64,000 nucleotides of DNA from Datisca glomerata (taxonomy: Eukaryota > Streptophyta > Magnoliopsida > Cucurbitales > Datiscaceae). Positions 1 to 11,260 of the stretch are shown one piece after another. The stretch lies in the NCBI GenBank assembly GCA_003255025.1, contig QANY01008140.1:186001-250000 (forward strand). The letters run 5' to 3'. The notes under the pieces were generated by a model. It worked only from the letters and a program-made list of their open reading frames with translations. It was not told the DNA's origin and ran no database searches. The translations under genes were made by a program, and so were the position numbers. The stretch's first letter is position 1; each line of letters starts with the position of its first letter.

Positions 1-705
1 TCAACAGCCCATATCATACCAAAAAAGCCTCACAAGATACAAATATCACATACACATTAACAAATGTAAGAGAAGCGTTTACAAATTCATTTCTACAATC
101 TGCAACAGGCCACACCACTTTGATCTCACAAGAAAGGGCACAGTTATACAGCTGAAGCAAAGTCTTCAAACCAAAATGATTTTACAAAATAATCAAATGA
201 ATTTTACTAACATAAATCATTGAAAAACAACAAAAAAATCAATTATCAACTGAAATAATAACAAAGTGAGGAAAATTTACAGCGGCTAAAGTTTGAATAT
301 AGCGTCAATAACCAGAATGACTGAATAGTTTGCTTACAGATCTTGTCATGAGAACATAATAATCATTAGCTTCTTTACACCTTGTTCACACAATTTTTGA
401 GGGTCCAGCCTATTGGATTTTAAAAAACCACATTATTATTACATTAAAAAGTGATTGGATTCTGGTTCGAGCATCTAATTTCCGAGACATTTCACAAAAT
501 GTGGTAAAGGAGAAAGGATGGAGGAGTTCAGAAATACAATAATTGAGCATTACAACAACAAAAAACACCAAAAGAGAAAATCAATGAAGTTTCAAATTCA
601 TTAACACTGCAGTAACTGTAATCTCATATTCAAATGTTAAATCCACTTTGTGCTTCCACTTTGCGACAAAGCTGTAACAACATATGAGTATCAATCTTTT
701 TACTT

Positions 706-849
706 TCAATCATCTCCTGAGCAAGAAACAGAGGAAGAAAGATTCTGAACAAGGACCTGAATAGAAGTGCAAGCAGACTCAATAGTTTGCATGGTGGCCT
801 GAAGTTGAGCCAAATCTTGAGGCCCTACTCGCTCCGGAAACCCTTCCAT
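706..849 (-). CDS. Possible small unidentified protein, Gln/Ser-rich N-terminus
   Basis: An ATG at 847-849 opens 47 codons beginning MEGFPERVGPQDLAQLQ and ending at TGA 706-708. I do not recognise the family. Overlapping the end of this frame is a textbook acceptor (pyrimidine tract, then CAG near 717). After it, another frame continues helical-looking (EMIESKKIDTHMLLQL) to a stop near 634. Joining a phase-0 donor (CAG/GT near 757) to that acceptor keeps the frame open, but the implied intron is only about 40 nt, shorter than plant introns usually are. The gene could therefore be a tiny two-exon gene, a terminal piece of a larger one, or a chance ORF. The sequence above 849 resembles a 5' UTR and is shared head-to-head with the PPR gene at 2313. 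Confidence 0.25.
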   Translation of the reverse strand: MEGFPERVGPQDLAQLQATMQTIESACTSIQVLVQNLSSSVSCSGDD

Positions 850-2312
850 CTTTACGGAGTAGACTTATTGAGTATTCACGTTTTCGAAATCGCGTGGAAA
901 TACAATTATTCTTAACTATATACAAGATGCGGCTGGATAAGGAAATGGTCTCTTCTTCAAGTCAAGACACAATAGAAATCCTACAAACCAAGAAACAAGC
1001 CAGAAGATCCTCCCTCCAACATCGAGAATTCCTACAAAATCTCAGTGACTAAACCTTTCGCCGGTTGCCACCACCACAGACACACTTTCTGCTAGTTACT
1101 CACACTCACAGAGCTGCTAGAAATTAAATCCTTTTATTTTATTGGATTATGTTATGGTACCCGGACTAAGTCCCGGTACCATACCCGGATCATCATTAGC
1201 CATCTGATCTCAAAAATTCAAATCCACGTCGTTAAAAATCATTTATAAAGTGAACGATTCAGATTTAAGAGGATTCTCTACTGTTCCGTTTTTTTTTTGT
1301 GATACCGGTTGTCACTTTCACCGGTTTCAAAAAAAAAAACTAATTGCTACCCTAGTTATTAACGCTCCTCGTCAACTTTATCAGCAGATTTTCTTTCTTC
1401 CTCTTTCACTCTGGCTCAAACTTTCATACTCTAAACCCAGGGGTACGCACGTTTCTTCTTTGAATTCTCATATTCACCAGGTATTCTATACGCATGAGCA
1501 CCACTGTGTAATTGTAATTTGATATTTTTCACTGTTTTATGCAATGCATTGAACTCACCGGAGTTGAAAATAAAATGGTTCTGATTTCGTTATTAAAGTC
1601 ATCCTTAATTTGTTTATATTTGCTGGTTGTTCAGAGTCGCTGTCTAATCTGTAGTTATCTAATGCGAGTCTGAAAGAAAATGTGTCTCTGTTTTTGAAGA
1701 TTGTTGTTTTCTTGAAGGGGTGGGGTGTGCTTTGAAGCACTAGCTTTACTTAGTTGTGTGTTAACAATCCATTGAATTAGGAATTCTTCTCTACTGAACT
1801 GAAGAATTTATGTTCTTTTGACTGCTTAATTTAGTTTTTTTATTTCTCGAAGCTTTCATTCAACGAATTTTTAGGCGAGTTGTATGTCTATTGTCCAATT
1901 ACAGAGTGAATGTTCTCGTTCCAATTTGACGCGGGGTCAATTTCTCTTTTGTTTAGGGATCAATTTCTTTTTTGTTTACCCTCCATTATACTTGAGGGTG
2001 TGCCTTTATATCCACTCTGCCTTGTACACAATGACTCATAATTTGTGAAGCATTCCTAATATAGCTCCTGGCTCATTGTCAATAGTTTCTTTCACTTTTT
2101 TAGACGCTTAAATTCTGTGTTTCTCTGGTGCAGTTTCTCCCTTTCAGTCGAAGTGTGATTGTAAACACAATGAAGAAAGATTGTTCGTTTCTGTGAGGAA
2201 CTGCTTCCTTTTTGTTTAATTAAGTTGAGAATTGAGCTGTGGGTTACAGATTTTATGTAGCACTTCAGGTATTTATGCATTAAGTTCATTATTTCAAGTA
2301 GAAAATACAGAA
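850..2312. promoter_or_regulatory. Intergenic region upstream of the PPR gene, possibly a bidirectional promoter
   Basis: About 1.46 kb without a convincing coding frame. It lies between the ATG of the doubtful minus-strand ORF and the ATG of the plus-strand PPR gene. It is T-rich on the plus strand, as 5' leaders and 5' UTR introns of plant genes often are. I could not fix a TATA box or start site for either side. The short ORFs here lack supported starts and have no protein-like composition. Confidence 0.3.
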
Positions 2313-4100
2313 ATGGGGTATTCATTTACCTTGCAGAATCATATAGTTCAAGTTTGTTGTTTTGCTGGTGGGAATAGAAGTTCCAAACATGAGGGTGTTG
2401 GTGCTGGAATCAGTAATCTCTCAATAGGAGTAGGACAAGCATTTGATTTCAAAGTATTATGTTTGAGTAAGTGTTCTTCCAAAACTCAGTGTCGCTTACA
2501 GCAGAGTGGAGATTTTGGTTTTGCAAAGAATGTGAGAGTTCTAAAATGCGAAGGTCTGCAGAGAAGTATTTGCATTGATAGAGTGAATGAAGTTGACCAG
2601 GATGATTGGATCCCAAATAGTAATGAGATAGGCGTTGAGAGAGAATTCTTTGAGCAAATGTACATGAAGAGGCCTTCAAGTTCTTCGTCTTTGTACTTGG
2701 AAGGTCCATTTATCGGAAATGGTGAAGAAACTAATAATGAGATTCTTCAGAAATTCTGCAGCCATGGGAGGTTGATGGAAGCATGTAGGCTGGTTGATGT
2801 TATGGCACGTAGGAATCAGATTCCACATTTCCCTTCTTGCACAAACTTAATTCGTGGCCTGGTCAAAATTGATCGGATGGATAAAGCTTCACAAGTCCTG
2901 AAAATCATGGTAATGTCTGGTGGGGTTCCAGATATTATTACATATAACATGATGGTTGGTGGTTTATGTAAGAGAGGACAGTTGAAATATGCTATTAATC
3001 TCTTGGATGACATGAGCTTGAGTGGTTGCCCTCCTGATGTAATTACGTATAATACGATACTCCGCTGCATGTTTGAGAGCGGGAACTTTGATCAGGCTGT
3101 TGGCTTTTGGAAGGAACAACTTATAAAAGGATGTCCTCCTTATCTGATTACCAACACCGTTCTCATTGAACTAGTCTGCAAGCACTGTGGAACAGTGCGA
3201 GCTATGGAAGTGTTGGAAGATATGGCTATTGAGGGTTGTTGTCCTGATCTTGTTACATACAATTCCCTGATAAATTTCAATTGCAAACAGGGGAAATATG
3301 AGGATGTTGCATTGATTATCTATAATCTTCTATCTCGTGGGATGGAACCCAATGCAGTGACTTACAACACTCTCCTCCATTCACTTTGTATCCGTGGGTG
3401 TTGGAATGAAGTGGATGAGATTCTGATGATCATGAATGAAACTTCCCGACCTCCAACAGTAGTAACTTACAATATTTTGATAAATGGTTTATGTAAGTTT
3501 GGGCTTTTCGATCATGCCATCAACTTCTTCAATCAAATGGTTTCCCGAAAATGCTTGCCAGACATTGTGACTTATAACACACTTCTAGGTGCTCTTTGTA
3601 AGGAGGGGATGGTAGAGGAGGCTATTCAATTACTTAACCTTCTAAGTGGCACCAGCTGTCCTCCTGGTTTGATAACTTACAATACTGTGATTGACGGATT
3701 TGCTAAACAAGGTTATATGGAGAAAGCAATGGCATTATATAATGAAATGAAAAGAAATGAGGTCATGCCTGATGATATAACCCACCGTACTTTAATTTGG
3801 GGCTGTTGTCAAGTGGATTTGGTTGAGGAGGCTGTGGAGATAATGAAGGAGATGATCAAGAGAAAACACACGATTAGAAATAGTGCTTTCAGTTTTGTGA
3901 TTCACGGGTTATGTAAAAATAATAGGGTGGATGTTGCAATTCAAGTTTTGGAAATGATGTTATCTAGTCGATGCATACCAGGTGAGATAACTTATTCTAC
4001 CATAATTAACTGTGTGGCTGATGCTGGTCTAGTGGAAGAGGCAAACGAGTTACGTCATAAGTTGATAGAATGGAATATTCTAAGAAAGGAGGCAAACTAA
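2313..4100 (+). CDS. P-class pentatricopeptide repeat protein, At1g08610-like
   Basis: Intronless 595-codon frame. The first real ATG is at 2313; the frame is open upstream to about 2232 but has no ATG there. Residues 1 to about 139 are a low-complexity N-terminal region of the kind that precedes organelle-targeted PPR arrays. From about residue 140 there are 13 consecutive 35-residue PPR motifs with the TYNxLIxGLCKxG signature (for example DIITYNMMVGGLCKRGQ and DIVTYNTLLGALCKEGM). No E, DYW or SMR domain follows, so this is a pure P-class protein, a family that binds organelle RNA and affects its stability, processing or translation. Repeat order and wording resemble Arabidopsis At1g08610, from memory. 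It is convergent with the second PPR gene at 5883-7655. The family call is sure; the orthologue assignment is moderate. Confidence 0.9.
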   Translation: MGYSFTLQNHIVQVCCFAGGNRSSKHEGVGAGISNLSIGVGQAFDFKVLCLSKCSSKTQCRLQQSGDFGFAKNVRVLKCEGLQRSICIDRVNEVDQDDWIPNSNEIGVEREFFEQMYMKRPSSSSSLYLEGPFIGNGEETNNEILQKFCSHGRLMEACRLVDVMARRNQIPHFPSCTNLIRGLVKIDRMDKASQVLKIMVMSGGVPDIITYNMMVGGLCKRGQLKYAINLLDDMSLSGCPPDVITYNTILRCMFESGNFDQAVGFWKEQLIKGCPPYLITNTVLIELVCKHCGTVRAMEVLEDMAIEGCCPDLVTYNSLINFNCKQGKYEDVALIIYNLLSRGMEPNAVTYNTLLHSLCIRGCWNEVDEILMIMNETSRPPTVVTYNILINGLCKFGLFDHAINFFNQMVSRKCLPDIVTYNTLLGALCKEGMVEEAIQLLNLLSGTSCPPGLITYNTVIDGFAKQGYMEKAMALYNEMKRNEVMPDDITHRTLIWGCCQVDLVEEAVEIMKEMIKRKHTIRNSAFSFVIHGLCKNNRVDVAIQVLEMMLSSRCIPGEITYSTIINCVADAGLVEEANELRHKLIEWNILRKEAN

Positions 4101-4990
4101 TTGATTGGAAATTGGTTACTCTAGGTGGCCAGCGCTTCTCTGGTTTAATCGTATGATCCAGCACTCAATTTAGACGTTCACTTCTTTCTTGAAGATGTGC
4201 AGTATACGTTTTGGGAAGGTAATTCTAGTAGCTATTTTCTTTCATAGCTTACTTTTGTTCCACATACAGCTTGGCTTCACATATTCATCAACTTCTCCTG
4301 CTGAAAGAAAAACATTGACATACACATCCCTTTTTTATCAGTAAAATATTTAAGTTTTACAGAGAATGCGGTCCTGAAACTCCTTTTTTTTTGTAAGTAT
4401 GCAGTCCTGAAACTCCTAAACTGGAAGAAAATTCCACCAGACAAGAAACATACCAGAACTTTATGAGAGGGCTAAAATAAGTATTTATTTCTTTAGTTCA
4501 ATGCCTTGTTGGGTCAACAAGAAATTTTTTAATGCTTATTTTGCAGAACGTGAAGCCATGTGAGATGTTTTTGCCATATCATACGTTTTTTTTGTGTTAG
4601 TGATGTATGCCTAATGTCTTGCATGTTTTTCAGCTGAGATTTTTCAAAACTCAGTACTATTCTATATGCCAGGGATTTCCGCATTCCTAGACCCCCCTGA
4701 AAGCTGCAAAGGCTGTAATATTTTGTCAGCTAGGATATCAGACACTCGATCTACAAATGAGTGTTTAGGCTAGTTTTAGTCTTATAAATTCCGAAGTTTT
4801 TAACATAGAAGCTTTATGAGTGACACTTCTATTGGGTGTTCTGTTTAGTGTTGACCATTTTTACTGCCTCAGTACTTTTTAATATATGGGTGATCTATTG
4901 GGTTTTCCTTTTGAGTTCTCTTTGAAATGACTAGGTGTTCCAATTCTAAAGCCGTCCAATGTGTTAGTTGAAGGAATATTTTTTCGTTGA
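4101..4990 (+). other. 3' flank of the PPR gene, no gene seen
   Basis: T-rich sequence after the PPR stop, probably 3' UTR followed by spacer. It contains no frame with protein-like composition and no recognisable repeat family. Confidence 0.4.
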
Positions 4991-5215
4991 AATGCAGTTG
5001 AGAAGCGGAGGTCAAGACCACGGCCACAGCCAAGGAGATGTGTTATAGAAACCACCCTCCACCGAGGTCCTTGTAGAAGTAGATGCGGTGGGGCAAGTGA
5101 CGAAGTCCGATTGACTGAAGATGCAAATGAAACTGTTCGCATTACAAAGTTTCCTACTTTGGTACAGAGGACAAATGAGATTGCCACAGTAGTGACTTTT
5201 CAAGAACTTGTCTAA
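4991..5215 (+). other. Open, coding-like fragment with no start codon
   Basis: Between an in-frame TGA (4988-4990) and a TAA (5213-5215) there are 74 open codons. The fragment starts Arg/Pro-rich (VEKRRSRPRPQPRRC) and ends KFPTLVQRTNEIATVVTFQELV in part. It follows a pyrimidine-rich stretch ending in CAG near 4997, which could serve as a splice acceptor. The segment is also less AT-rich than its surroundings. It might be a terminal exon of an alternative transcript, an exon remnant, or chance. I do not recognise the sequence. Confidence 0.2.
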
Positions 5216-5776
5216 CCAAATCTTTAATTGTGCTTTTCTTTAATATTAATATGTTTTAGACTATTAAAAATAGTTTGGAGAGAGACTGATTGCATAAAAT
5301 CGAATTGCGAGACATCTTCGTGTTGACTCTTTTTGTGTATATTATCCTTGTTTCTTAATGTCATATTGTTTATATTAGTTGTTTACTTTTCCTGCCATGA
5401 GTTGTCTTAGACATTTGAATGATATATAAATATATTATCAGTACGAATATACAAACAAGCGAGCCATATTTGATTTATACCTGATACATTCCTCTATTTG
5501 ACAGTCTCAAAAGAACCAAACAAAGAATAAGTCGTAATTACAGAGAAATAAAATTACAAGTTGAACAGAAAGAAAGAGAAGCATGAACTTTTCACTGGAT
5601 TTACTGAGTTAGTTATTACTGGGAAAGAAATGAAGCATACCAGAAGAGGTAAGCTGCTCAATCTTCTACTCAAAACCGTCTACCATTTTCCTGGAAGTTT
5701 CAAACAGAGACCGAAAGATTGATCATAACTTCCACGTGTTCGACTCGAACCCGTTACTCGGTTTAACAATAAAAAA

Positions 5777-5854
5777 AATCAAAGAATTGAATCGATGTTC
5801 ATTAAAAGGATGATTTAAAAAATCAAAGAATTGAATCGATGTTCATTAAAAGGA
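5777..5854. repeat. Direct duplication of a 34-bp unit, period 44
   Basis: The segment starting AATCAAAGAATTGAATCGAT occurs at 5777-5810 and again at 5821-5854, identical over about 34 bases. It lies just past the stop of the minus-strand PPR gene, inside its probable 3' UTR. It looks like a recent local tandem duplication. Confidence 0.85.
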
Positions 5855-5882
5855 AAATAAATCAGAAGCTATAGTTCTTGAT

Positions 5883-7655
5883 TTAAGACAAGGTAAGCTC
5901 TTTATAAACATCAAGCATTGGAAATGTCTTGTTCAAACGCTTGAATGAATCTTGAGATATAACATTCAGCTTAAATAGCGATTTAGCCAATTCCATAGCT
6001 TCAAGTCTCCATCCAGCATAACCTATTCCTTCAATCAATAAAATATAAGTAGTTTCATTAGGTGAGCATCCCCTTTCAACCATTGCTGCTATAACTTCAA
6101 TCCCATCATCAATTCTATGTGCTTTACACAATCCAAGAAGAACAATGTTAAAACTGATAACTGTTGGCTCAAACCCACCACTTTCCATGTCTACCAACAA
6201 CCCAATAGCCTCATCCACCATCCCGTCTCTACACAAACAAGATATGAACGAATTGTACGTGATCGCGTCAGGATCCATCTGTTTGCTTAGCATCTCCGAT
6301 ATCATTTCAAGAGCCCGGATTTTGTCCCCGCAACTCCACAGTGCACTGAACATTGTGTTATAAGAGCTCACGTCTGGAGGACAACCCACTGAATCAAGTT
6401 TCTCAAAGATCTCCAAAGCCTGATTAGAATTTCCATTTCTGCATAGAGTAGCTAAGATTGTATTATAGTTTACAATATCCGGTAAACAACCATCAGAGAT
6501 CATGTGATTCAAGAACTCTATGGCTTGGTCTAGTTTCCCTTCTTTGCAGAAAGCAGAAATTAATGGGTCATAACTATATGAATCTGGAGTTATACCCTTT
6601 TCCTTCATAACCTTTAACAAATTTACGGCTTCCTCGATTATCCCATCACGACAGAGCGAGCTGATTAAAATGCTGTAAGTAACAACGTTCGGTTCGCAAC
6701 CTCTTGAAAACATATCGATCATTAGTTTTTCGCCTTCATCCCATTTCCTGCTATTCAAAAGCGAGCGTAAGACAATGTTGTACGAGATAACGGCCGGTTT
6801 ACAACCCTTTGAATTTAGACTCCGAATAAAGTCGAACGCTCGATCCACCAACCCTTCTCTGCACATACCTCTAATGATTGCATTATAAGTATACATATCA
6901 GGTTGAAGACCCCTTGATAACATCTCCTCCACAAGTTTCATAGCTTCATCAATTCCACCTTTCTGTATTGTTGCATCAATCAAAATTGTATAAGTTATCA
7001 CAGTTGGTTTGCAATTATCTTTCAACAACTGATCCATAACCTTCAAAGCTAAATCAAGCTTTCCCCTACTACACAAACTCCCAATCATTATATTATACGT
7101 CACAACATCAGGCGAAAATCCTCTCTTCCGCATTCTATCGAGCACTTTGTTTGCAGATTCGATCTTATTAGCTTTACAAAACCCACTAATCAATGCGTTA
7201 TAAGAAAAAATATCAGGATCACCATGTTTTTCCAAGATTTCCATAATCCGAACGGCTTTATCACTATTTCTTGAATTGAAAAATCCTTTAATGAGCTTTG
7301 TACAGAGAATAACATCGGGTTTATAGCCCTTAACCACCATACAATCAAGAAAGTAGAGTGCCTCATTGTGTTTCCCTGCTTTGCAGGATCTGTTGAGGAG
7401 TTTCATCAAATGGGTATCTTTGAAATCGAAATATGGAAGATGGGTTGGTCTTGTTTCAGCAGAAAAACTAACCTTTGGCGGGTTTTTGGATTGGCTACTT
7501 TCATTAAAAGTATGAACTCTGCAATTCACAACTAATGTTGAATGTGGTTTTGAAGTGGGTTTCAACTGGGTGGTAAAGGGAAGGCTCTGAGGCAGCAATT
7601 CGGTAGCAAACGTAGTCATCGAATAAAAAAGAGAATTAATCAATGTAACGTTCAT
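5883..7655 (-). CDS. P-class pentatricopeptide repeat protein, At3g04760 orthologue, probably plastid-targeted
   Basis: Intronless 590-aa frame. Residues 1 to about 75 are Ser/Thr-rich and poor in acidic residues, like a chloroplast transit peptide. About 14 PPR motifs follow from about residue 80 to 560 (for example DVVTYNIMIGSLCSRGK, DMYTYNAIIRGMCREGL, DIVNYNTILATLCRNGN). Long runs match Arabidopsis At3g04760, annotated as chloroplastic, as I remember it, including the C-terminal FKRLNKTFPMLD region. No E/DYW extension is present. Two starts are possible: the ATG at 7655, or an in-frame ATG twelve codons later (7619) that begins a more typical transit peptide. P-class PPR proteins bind single-stranded organelle RNA; no specific target is known to me. 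The stop is TAA at 5883-5885. Confidence 0.93.
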   Translation of the reverse strand: MNVTLINSLFYSMTTFATELLPQSLPFTTQLKPTSKPHSTLVVNCRVHTFNESSQSKNPPKVSFSAETRPTHLPYFDFKDTHLMKLLNRSCKAGKHNEALYFLDCMVVKGYKPDVILCTKLIKGFFNSRNSDKAVRIMEILEKHGDPDIFSYNALISGFCKANKIESANKVLDRMRKRGFSPDVVTYNIMIGSLCSRGKLDLALKVMDQLLKDNCKPTVITYTILIDATIQKGGIDEAMKLVEEMLSRGLQPDMYTYNAIIRGMCREGLVDRAFDFIRSLNSKGCKPAVISYNIVLRSLLNSRKWDEGEKLMIDMFSRGCEPNVVTYSILISSLCRDGIIEEAVNLLKVMKEKGITPDSYSYDPLISAFCKEGKLDQAIEFLNHMISDGCLPDIVNYNTILATLCRNGNSNQALEIFEKLDSVGCPPDVSSYNTMFSALWSCGDKIRALEMISEMLSKQMDPDAITYNSFISCLCRDGMVDEAIGLLVDMESGGFEPTVISFNIVLLGLCKAHRIDDGIEVIAAMVERGCSPNETTYILLIEGIGYAGWRLEAMELAKSLFKLNVISQDSFKRLNKTFPMLDVYKELTLS

Positions 7656-9130
7656 GAAATTTTCATGTTTGCTATGAATGAAGACAGAAAAGAAAGAGAG
7701 TACCTATATGGAGTTCATGAAGAAGAAAATGACCAACTGAAATATGGAAGTTGAAATGCACTCGACACCATTAATACCATATCCAAGTGGATTTCAAGAT
7801 AAGGATTCACATGGGTGACTAGCAAGTAGCATATATGGGGATTTTGGTTCGACCGGTCCGTGTATGGTCGGCTCGTGTAGACTATATGGGGGTTTTCGTT
7901 GGACCTGTTTTGTGCATAGTCGGGCCGAGCTTGAAGCTCTTTGATGGGTCGGGTTTAAGAAAGAGTAATTTTAGATGCCAGGCATTCTGAAGATTTAGAT
8001 TTAACTTAGATTTAACATTTAAAATTATATATTTAATATATATCAAGTTTCAAGATTTGAATTCAAATATTTATATTTATTAACTTATATATTCGTTATA
8101 TAAAATAAGTTATTACTTTGTAAGTGTCAAGTGTCAACAAAACAATAGTATAAAAGTATTAACAAAACCACACGTCATTAAAAATTTTGACAGTACGTAA
8201 GTCTAAACAACATCTCCTCCATGTGATTCAAACGATATTGTTGTTGGTTTAGTTGTTGTTTGTTAATGATAATCGATTGTCGCTCATTTACGATACTTTA
8301 CAACTATGAACTCTCAGCAAAAGTAGCAGCAAATAATGCTCTTGTAATCAAACGTGGACCAAAAGCGAGGCCAAGGACATTGCAAGGCATTGCAAGGCGA
8401 ATGTACTTTCGTATAACAAATGTGTTGAGTATAATAAATATGTTGGAGGTATAATAAATATATTGAAGGTCTAACACAATTGGTGTACCTACGTTCACAA
8501 AATTGATCATGTATCACAGAATTTCGTGGTTTTTACTTTTTCAATGTATTTTTCTTAGAATTTTAGTATCCATTTTTTTTTGCATATATATAAGAAATGG
8601 TTTTCTTATAACCATTTTGAAAATCAATTAAAATGAGAACATATTGCTCTGAGGGGCGAGCCTATGTTGTAGGGAAGGAGGCAATTGACTCGCTTTGATT
8701 TCGTAAGTTTATTATATGACATATACAAATTTACGTAATATCATAAATTTACTAATAGTAGTATAATTTCTATCCCCTTCAAATTTATAAATTACTAACG
8801 TGTATCTTATTTGCCTTTTAAATTGGTAAAAACATCAAATTGTATATTATAACCCTCTTCAAATATATAAAATAATCAAATTGTATGATAATTACTCATT
8901 CGAATTCGTAAAATTATCATATTGTATTAGCCCTATTAGATTTTTAATTTTTTAGAAAAAATAAACATTCACTTAACAGAAATAAATACTTTTTCGTTGA
9001 ATTGTTACATCGAGTAACAAAGATTTTGAAAAATAATTTACCCCCTTTAAAAAAAATTGGTCTCGTCCCTAGTGGCTCTTAAAATCATTGTTGAGCAGAA
9101 TATATAATAAGTGAAAATAACGGATCACTC
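7656..9130. other. AT-rich intergenic DNA, no gene seen
   Basis: About 1.5 kb upstream of the At3g04760-like gene. It includes its promoter near 7660-7750, a stretch of GGTTCG/GGTCGG-like words (7845-7970), and AT-rich decayed repeat DNA (8640-9060) whose theme 'AAATTnnTAAATTANTA' recurs near 15945-16110. The short ORFs around 8260-8517 on both strands have no protein-like composition. Confidence 0.4.
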
Positions 9131-9132
9131 TT

Positions 9133-9161
9133 CAATGCTGGGAGTTTTTCTCCCGGCATTG
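9133..9161. repeat. Short perfect-loop hairpin with TGCYGGGAG arm
   Basis: Arms 9133-9144 (CAATGCTGGGAG) and 9150-9161 (CTCCCGGCATTG) pair with one mismatch around a five-T loop. A near-identical hairpin lies at 14607-14632 at the far end of the repeat-rich block. It may mark the edge of a mobile element. Confidence 0.6.
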
Positions 9162-9416
9162 ATGTTGGGTAAACGTAGGCCACCAGATCTTTTGAGATAG
9201 ATCTAGGCCATTGGATGCATTTAAGGGCTTTGAACCTGCTTAGCCAGTCACCCACCAAAGCTTCCTTTCCACTTCTTCTTTGTGGAAAGCTTCATTGAAG
9301 CTTAGAAGCTTAAGCTCTCTTCTCTAGGGCACAAACGATTTCCACCCCAATTTCCAACCCCTCTCTATCTTCGTCCTCCAAGCTCTCTTTCTCCGTCGTT
9401 GTGCATTCGTCGTCCA

Positions 9417-9418
<2 letters not shown>

Positions 9419-9475
<57 letters not shown>

Positions 9476-9482
9476 TGTGTGT
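9419..9482. repeat. Compound (CT)n(GT)n microsatellite
   Basis: About 20 CT units (9419-9458) run straight into about 12 GT units (9459-9482). The flanks are CT-rich, like a plant 5' UTR, but no coding frame follows. Confidence 0.97.
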
Positions 9483-10558
9483 TCGTGGTCGGTTCCTCCT
9501 CTCAATCTTTGTCGTTGGTGATCTCTCTCTCTATGTCTCTCTCTTTTTATCTCTTTAAGCTTAAGGCACTATGGTTGTGAAATAGTTGGTTTCTGGATGA
9601 AGTGTGTTTCTCCCTTCGCGGCCAGAAGCTAGGGCACGAGAAAGGTATGCTCTTCTTTCAATCTCTGTCACCGCCCTATTTTTTGTTAATTTCAATCTGC
9701 AATATGTGTGTTTCTCCCTTCGTGAATGATCAAAAGGCAAGGCACGTTAATGTCTAAAGTTGATTCTAAACGCTAGGAGATGCTTAATGTATGAGTTCAT
9801 TCTGAACGCTAGGGCACGCGATTAATTTATTCACGTCTCAGTTGATTCTGAATGATTAAAATCTGCTTGAATGTAGTGATGCTTAATTATAGTATTTCAA
9901 GTTATGGCAAACTATATATGGATGACATAACTCACTACGAATCGTTCTAATTGAATTTTTTGTGTTTATTCAACTTTCTGAATATCAATAATATTTTACT
10001 TGATATCTTATTTTACAATGATTTGCTGTATAGAAATAATTAAATGAAATAGATTAGTGAGATATCAGACATTGCATAGTTCAAATGCGACTTCTATAAG
10101 GTATTATTGTTAAAAGAGGAAGAAGATACTATATAATCCTTGTCTTGTCTCATTTAGGCAGTTAAAATAGATGTTAACTCAATAAGATGAGCGTTTACTT
10201 TTATATTTGACACTGAGAAGGCAGTAGCAGAATGAATATAATGATATATGATATTTCAATTTTCTAGCACATACATAGTCATTCCATTATAATCGAGTTT
10301 ATCGATCATGCCTAGTTGCCACCATTGTAGCACATGTTATTTGAATTTTTTAAACAGTTGTATGTTTATTGAATTCCATAAGGATTATTAGTGAGTGAAT
10401 TTTGCCATATTATACTTTCCGAAGAATACTCCATAATTTGCATTGTCTGCAAATTAGCTATCTAAAAACCCTAAAAATTAAAAGAGATGAGAATTATGAA
10501 AAAACCCAAAATTAAGACCTAAAAAGCTTCCGGGCCTCCTAAAGTACTTAAAGCAGTA
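9483..10558. other. Noncoding AT-rich DNA with short imperfect local repeats
   Basis: No protein-like frame. The words TGTGTTTCTCCCTTCG and AGGCACG/GGGCACG recur at about 9600-9650, 9705-9750 and 9810-9820. This suggests local duplication inside what may be the body of a larger repeat bounded by the two hairpins. Confidence 0.4.
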
Positions 10559-10870
10559 TTTTTTAGACCCAAAACTTGTCAAGTATGTAGATCTCTGAAT
10601 AAGTTTTGATTTGATATCTTACAGGTCGCGTGGTTCCACCCGAGTCAAAAGTTATGTCATTCAGAAGTTGATCTGCGTCTAACGCCTGTGTGTCTGACAT
10701 TTGGGGCCCAAACGCCAATCTTAAATGACAACTCGCCATGTAGTGATGACGTTATTCACACTTGGACATTTTACACACTTAGTCATTTTCAAAACTTAGT
10801 CATTTTCACAATTTAGCCATTTTTGTAACTTAATCATTTAACACACTAAGTGTGTGAAAATGACTAAGTG
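10559..10870 (+). repeat. First copy of a dispersed duplicated block
   Basis: This starts at TTTTTTAGACCCAAAAC and runs through GATATCTTACAGGTCGCGTGG, in part, and CTCGCCATGTAGTGATG to ACACACTAAGTGTGTGAAAA. The same succession, diverged and with an extra internal segment, occurs at 11952-12425. Confidence 0.8.
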
Positions 10871-11260
10871 TATGAAAATTATGATTTTCACGTGCTCAAT
10901 CATTTTCACACACTTAGCAATTTTTGCAATTTAGCCAAATTTACACATTTTATCTTAGTTGATAAATTATATATTCACACACTTGATCATTTTCATATAC
11001 TTGTCATTTTCATGTAGTTTTGCTACACTTGGTTATTTTTATACGCTTAACCATATTTTCATACACTAAGACATTTTTCACATACACTTAGCCGTTTTTA
11101 CAATTTTTCACACACTTCGCAATTTTCATTCACTTAGCAATTTTCTCACCCTTTGTTATTTTTATGTACTTGTTTTATCATTTAGCCATATTTTCATGCG
11201 CTTAGTCATTTTCACACACTTGTCAATTTTCATACACCTATTTCACGTGTACTTGGTCAT
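10745..11260. repeat. Degenerate tandem repeat of a CACACTTAGTCATTTT-like unit
   Basis: Roughly 18-24-bp units built on CACACTTAGTCATTTTCA are repeated with drift over about 500 bp. An inverted pair, CACACTAAGTGTGTGAAAA, near 10842-10870 could form a hairpin. The unit recurs in the second copy of the block at 12290-12425. Confidence 0.7.

Noticed and set aside
1250..1522. 90-codon plus-strand ORF upstream of the PPR gene
   Set aside because: No ATG at its start, includes poly-T/poly-A tracts, no protein-like composition; it lies in the probable promoter/leader.
2232..2312. N-terminal extension of the PPR frame
   Set aside because: The codon at 2232 is TTG; the first ATG in frame is at 2313.
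8260..8517. Overlapping short ORFs on both strands
   Set aside because: Mutually overlapping, AT-rich, no recognisable domain.
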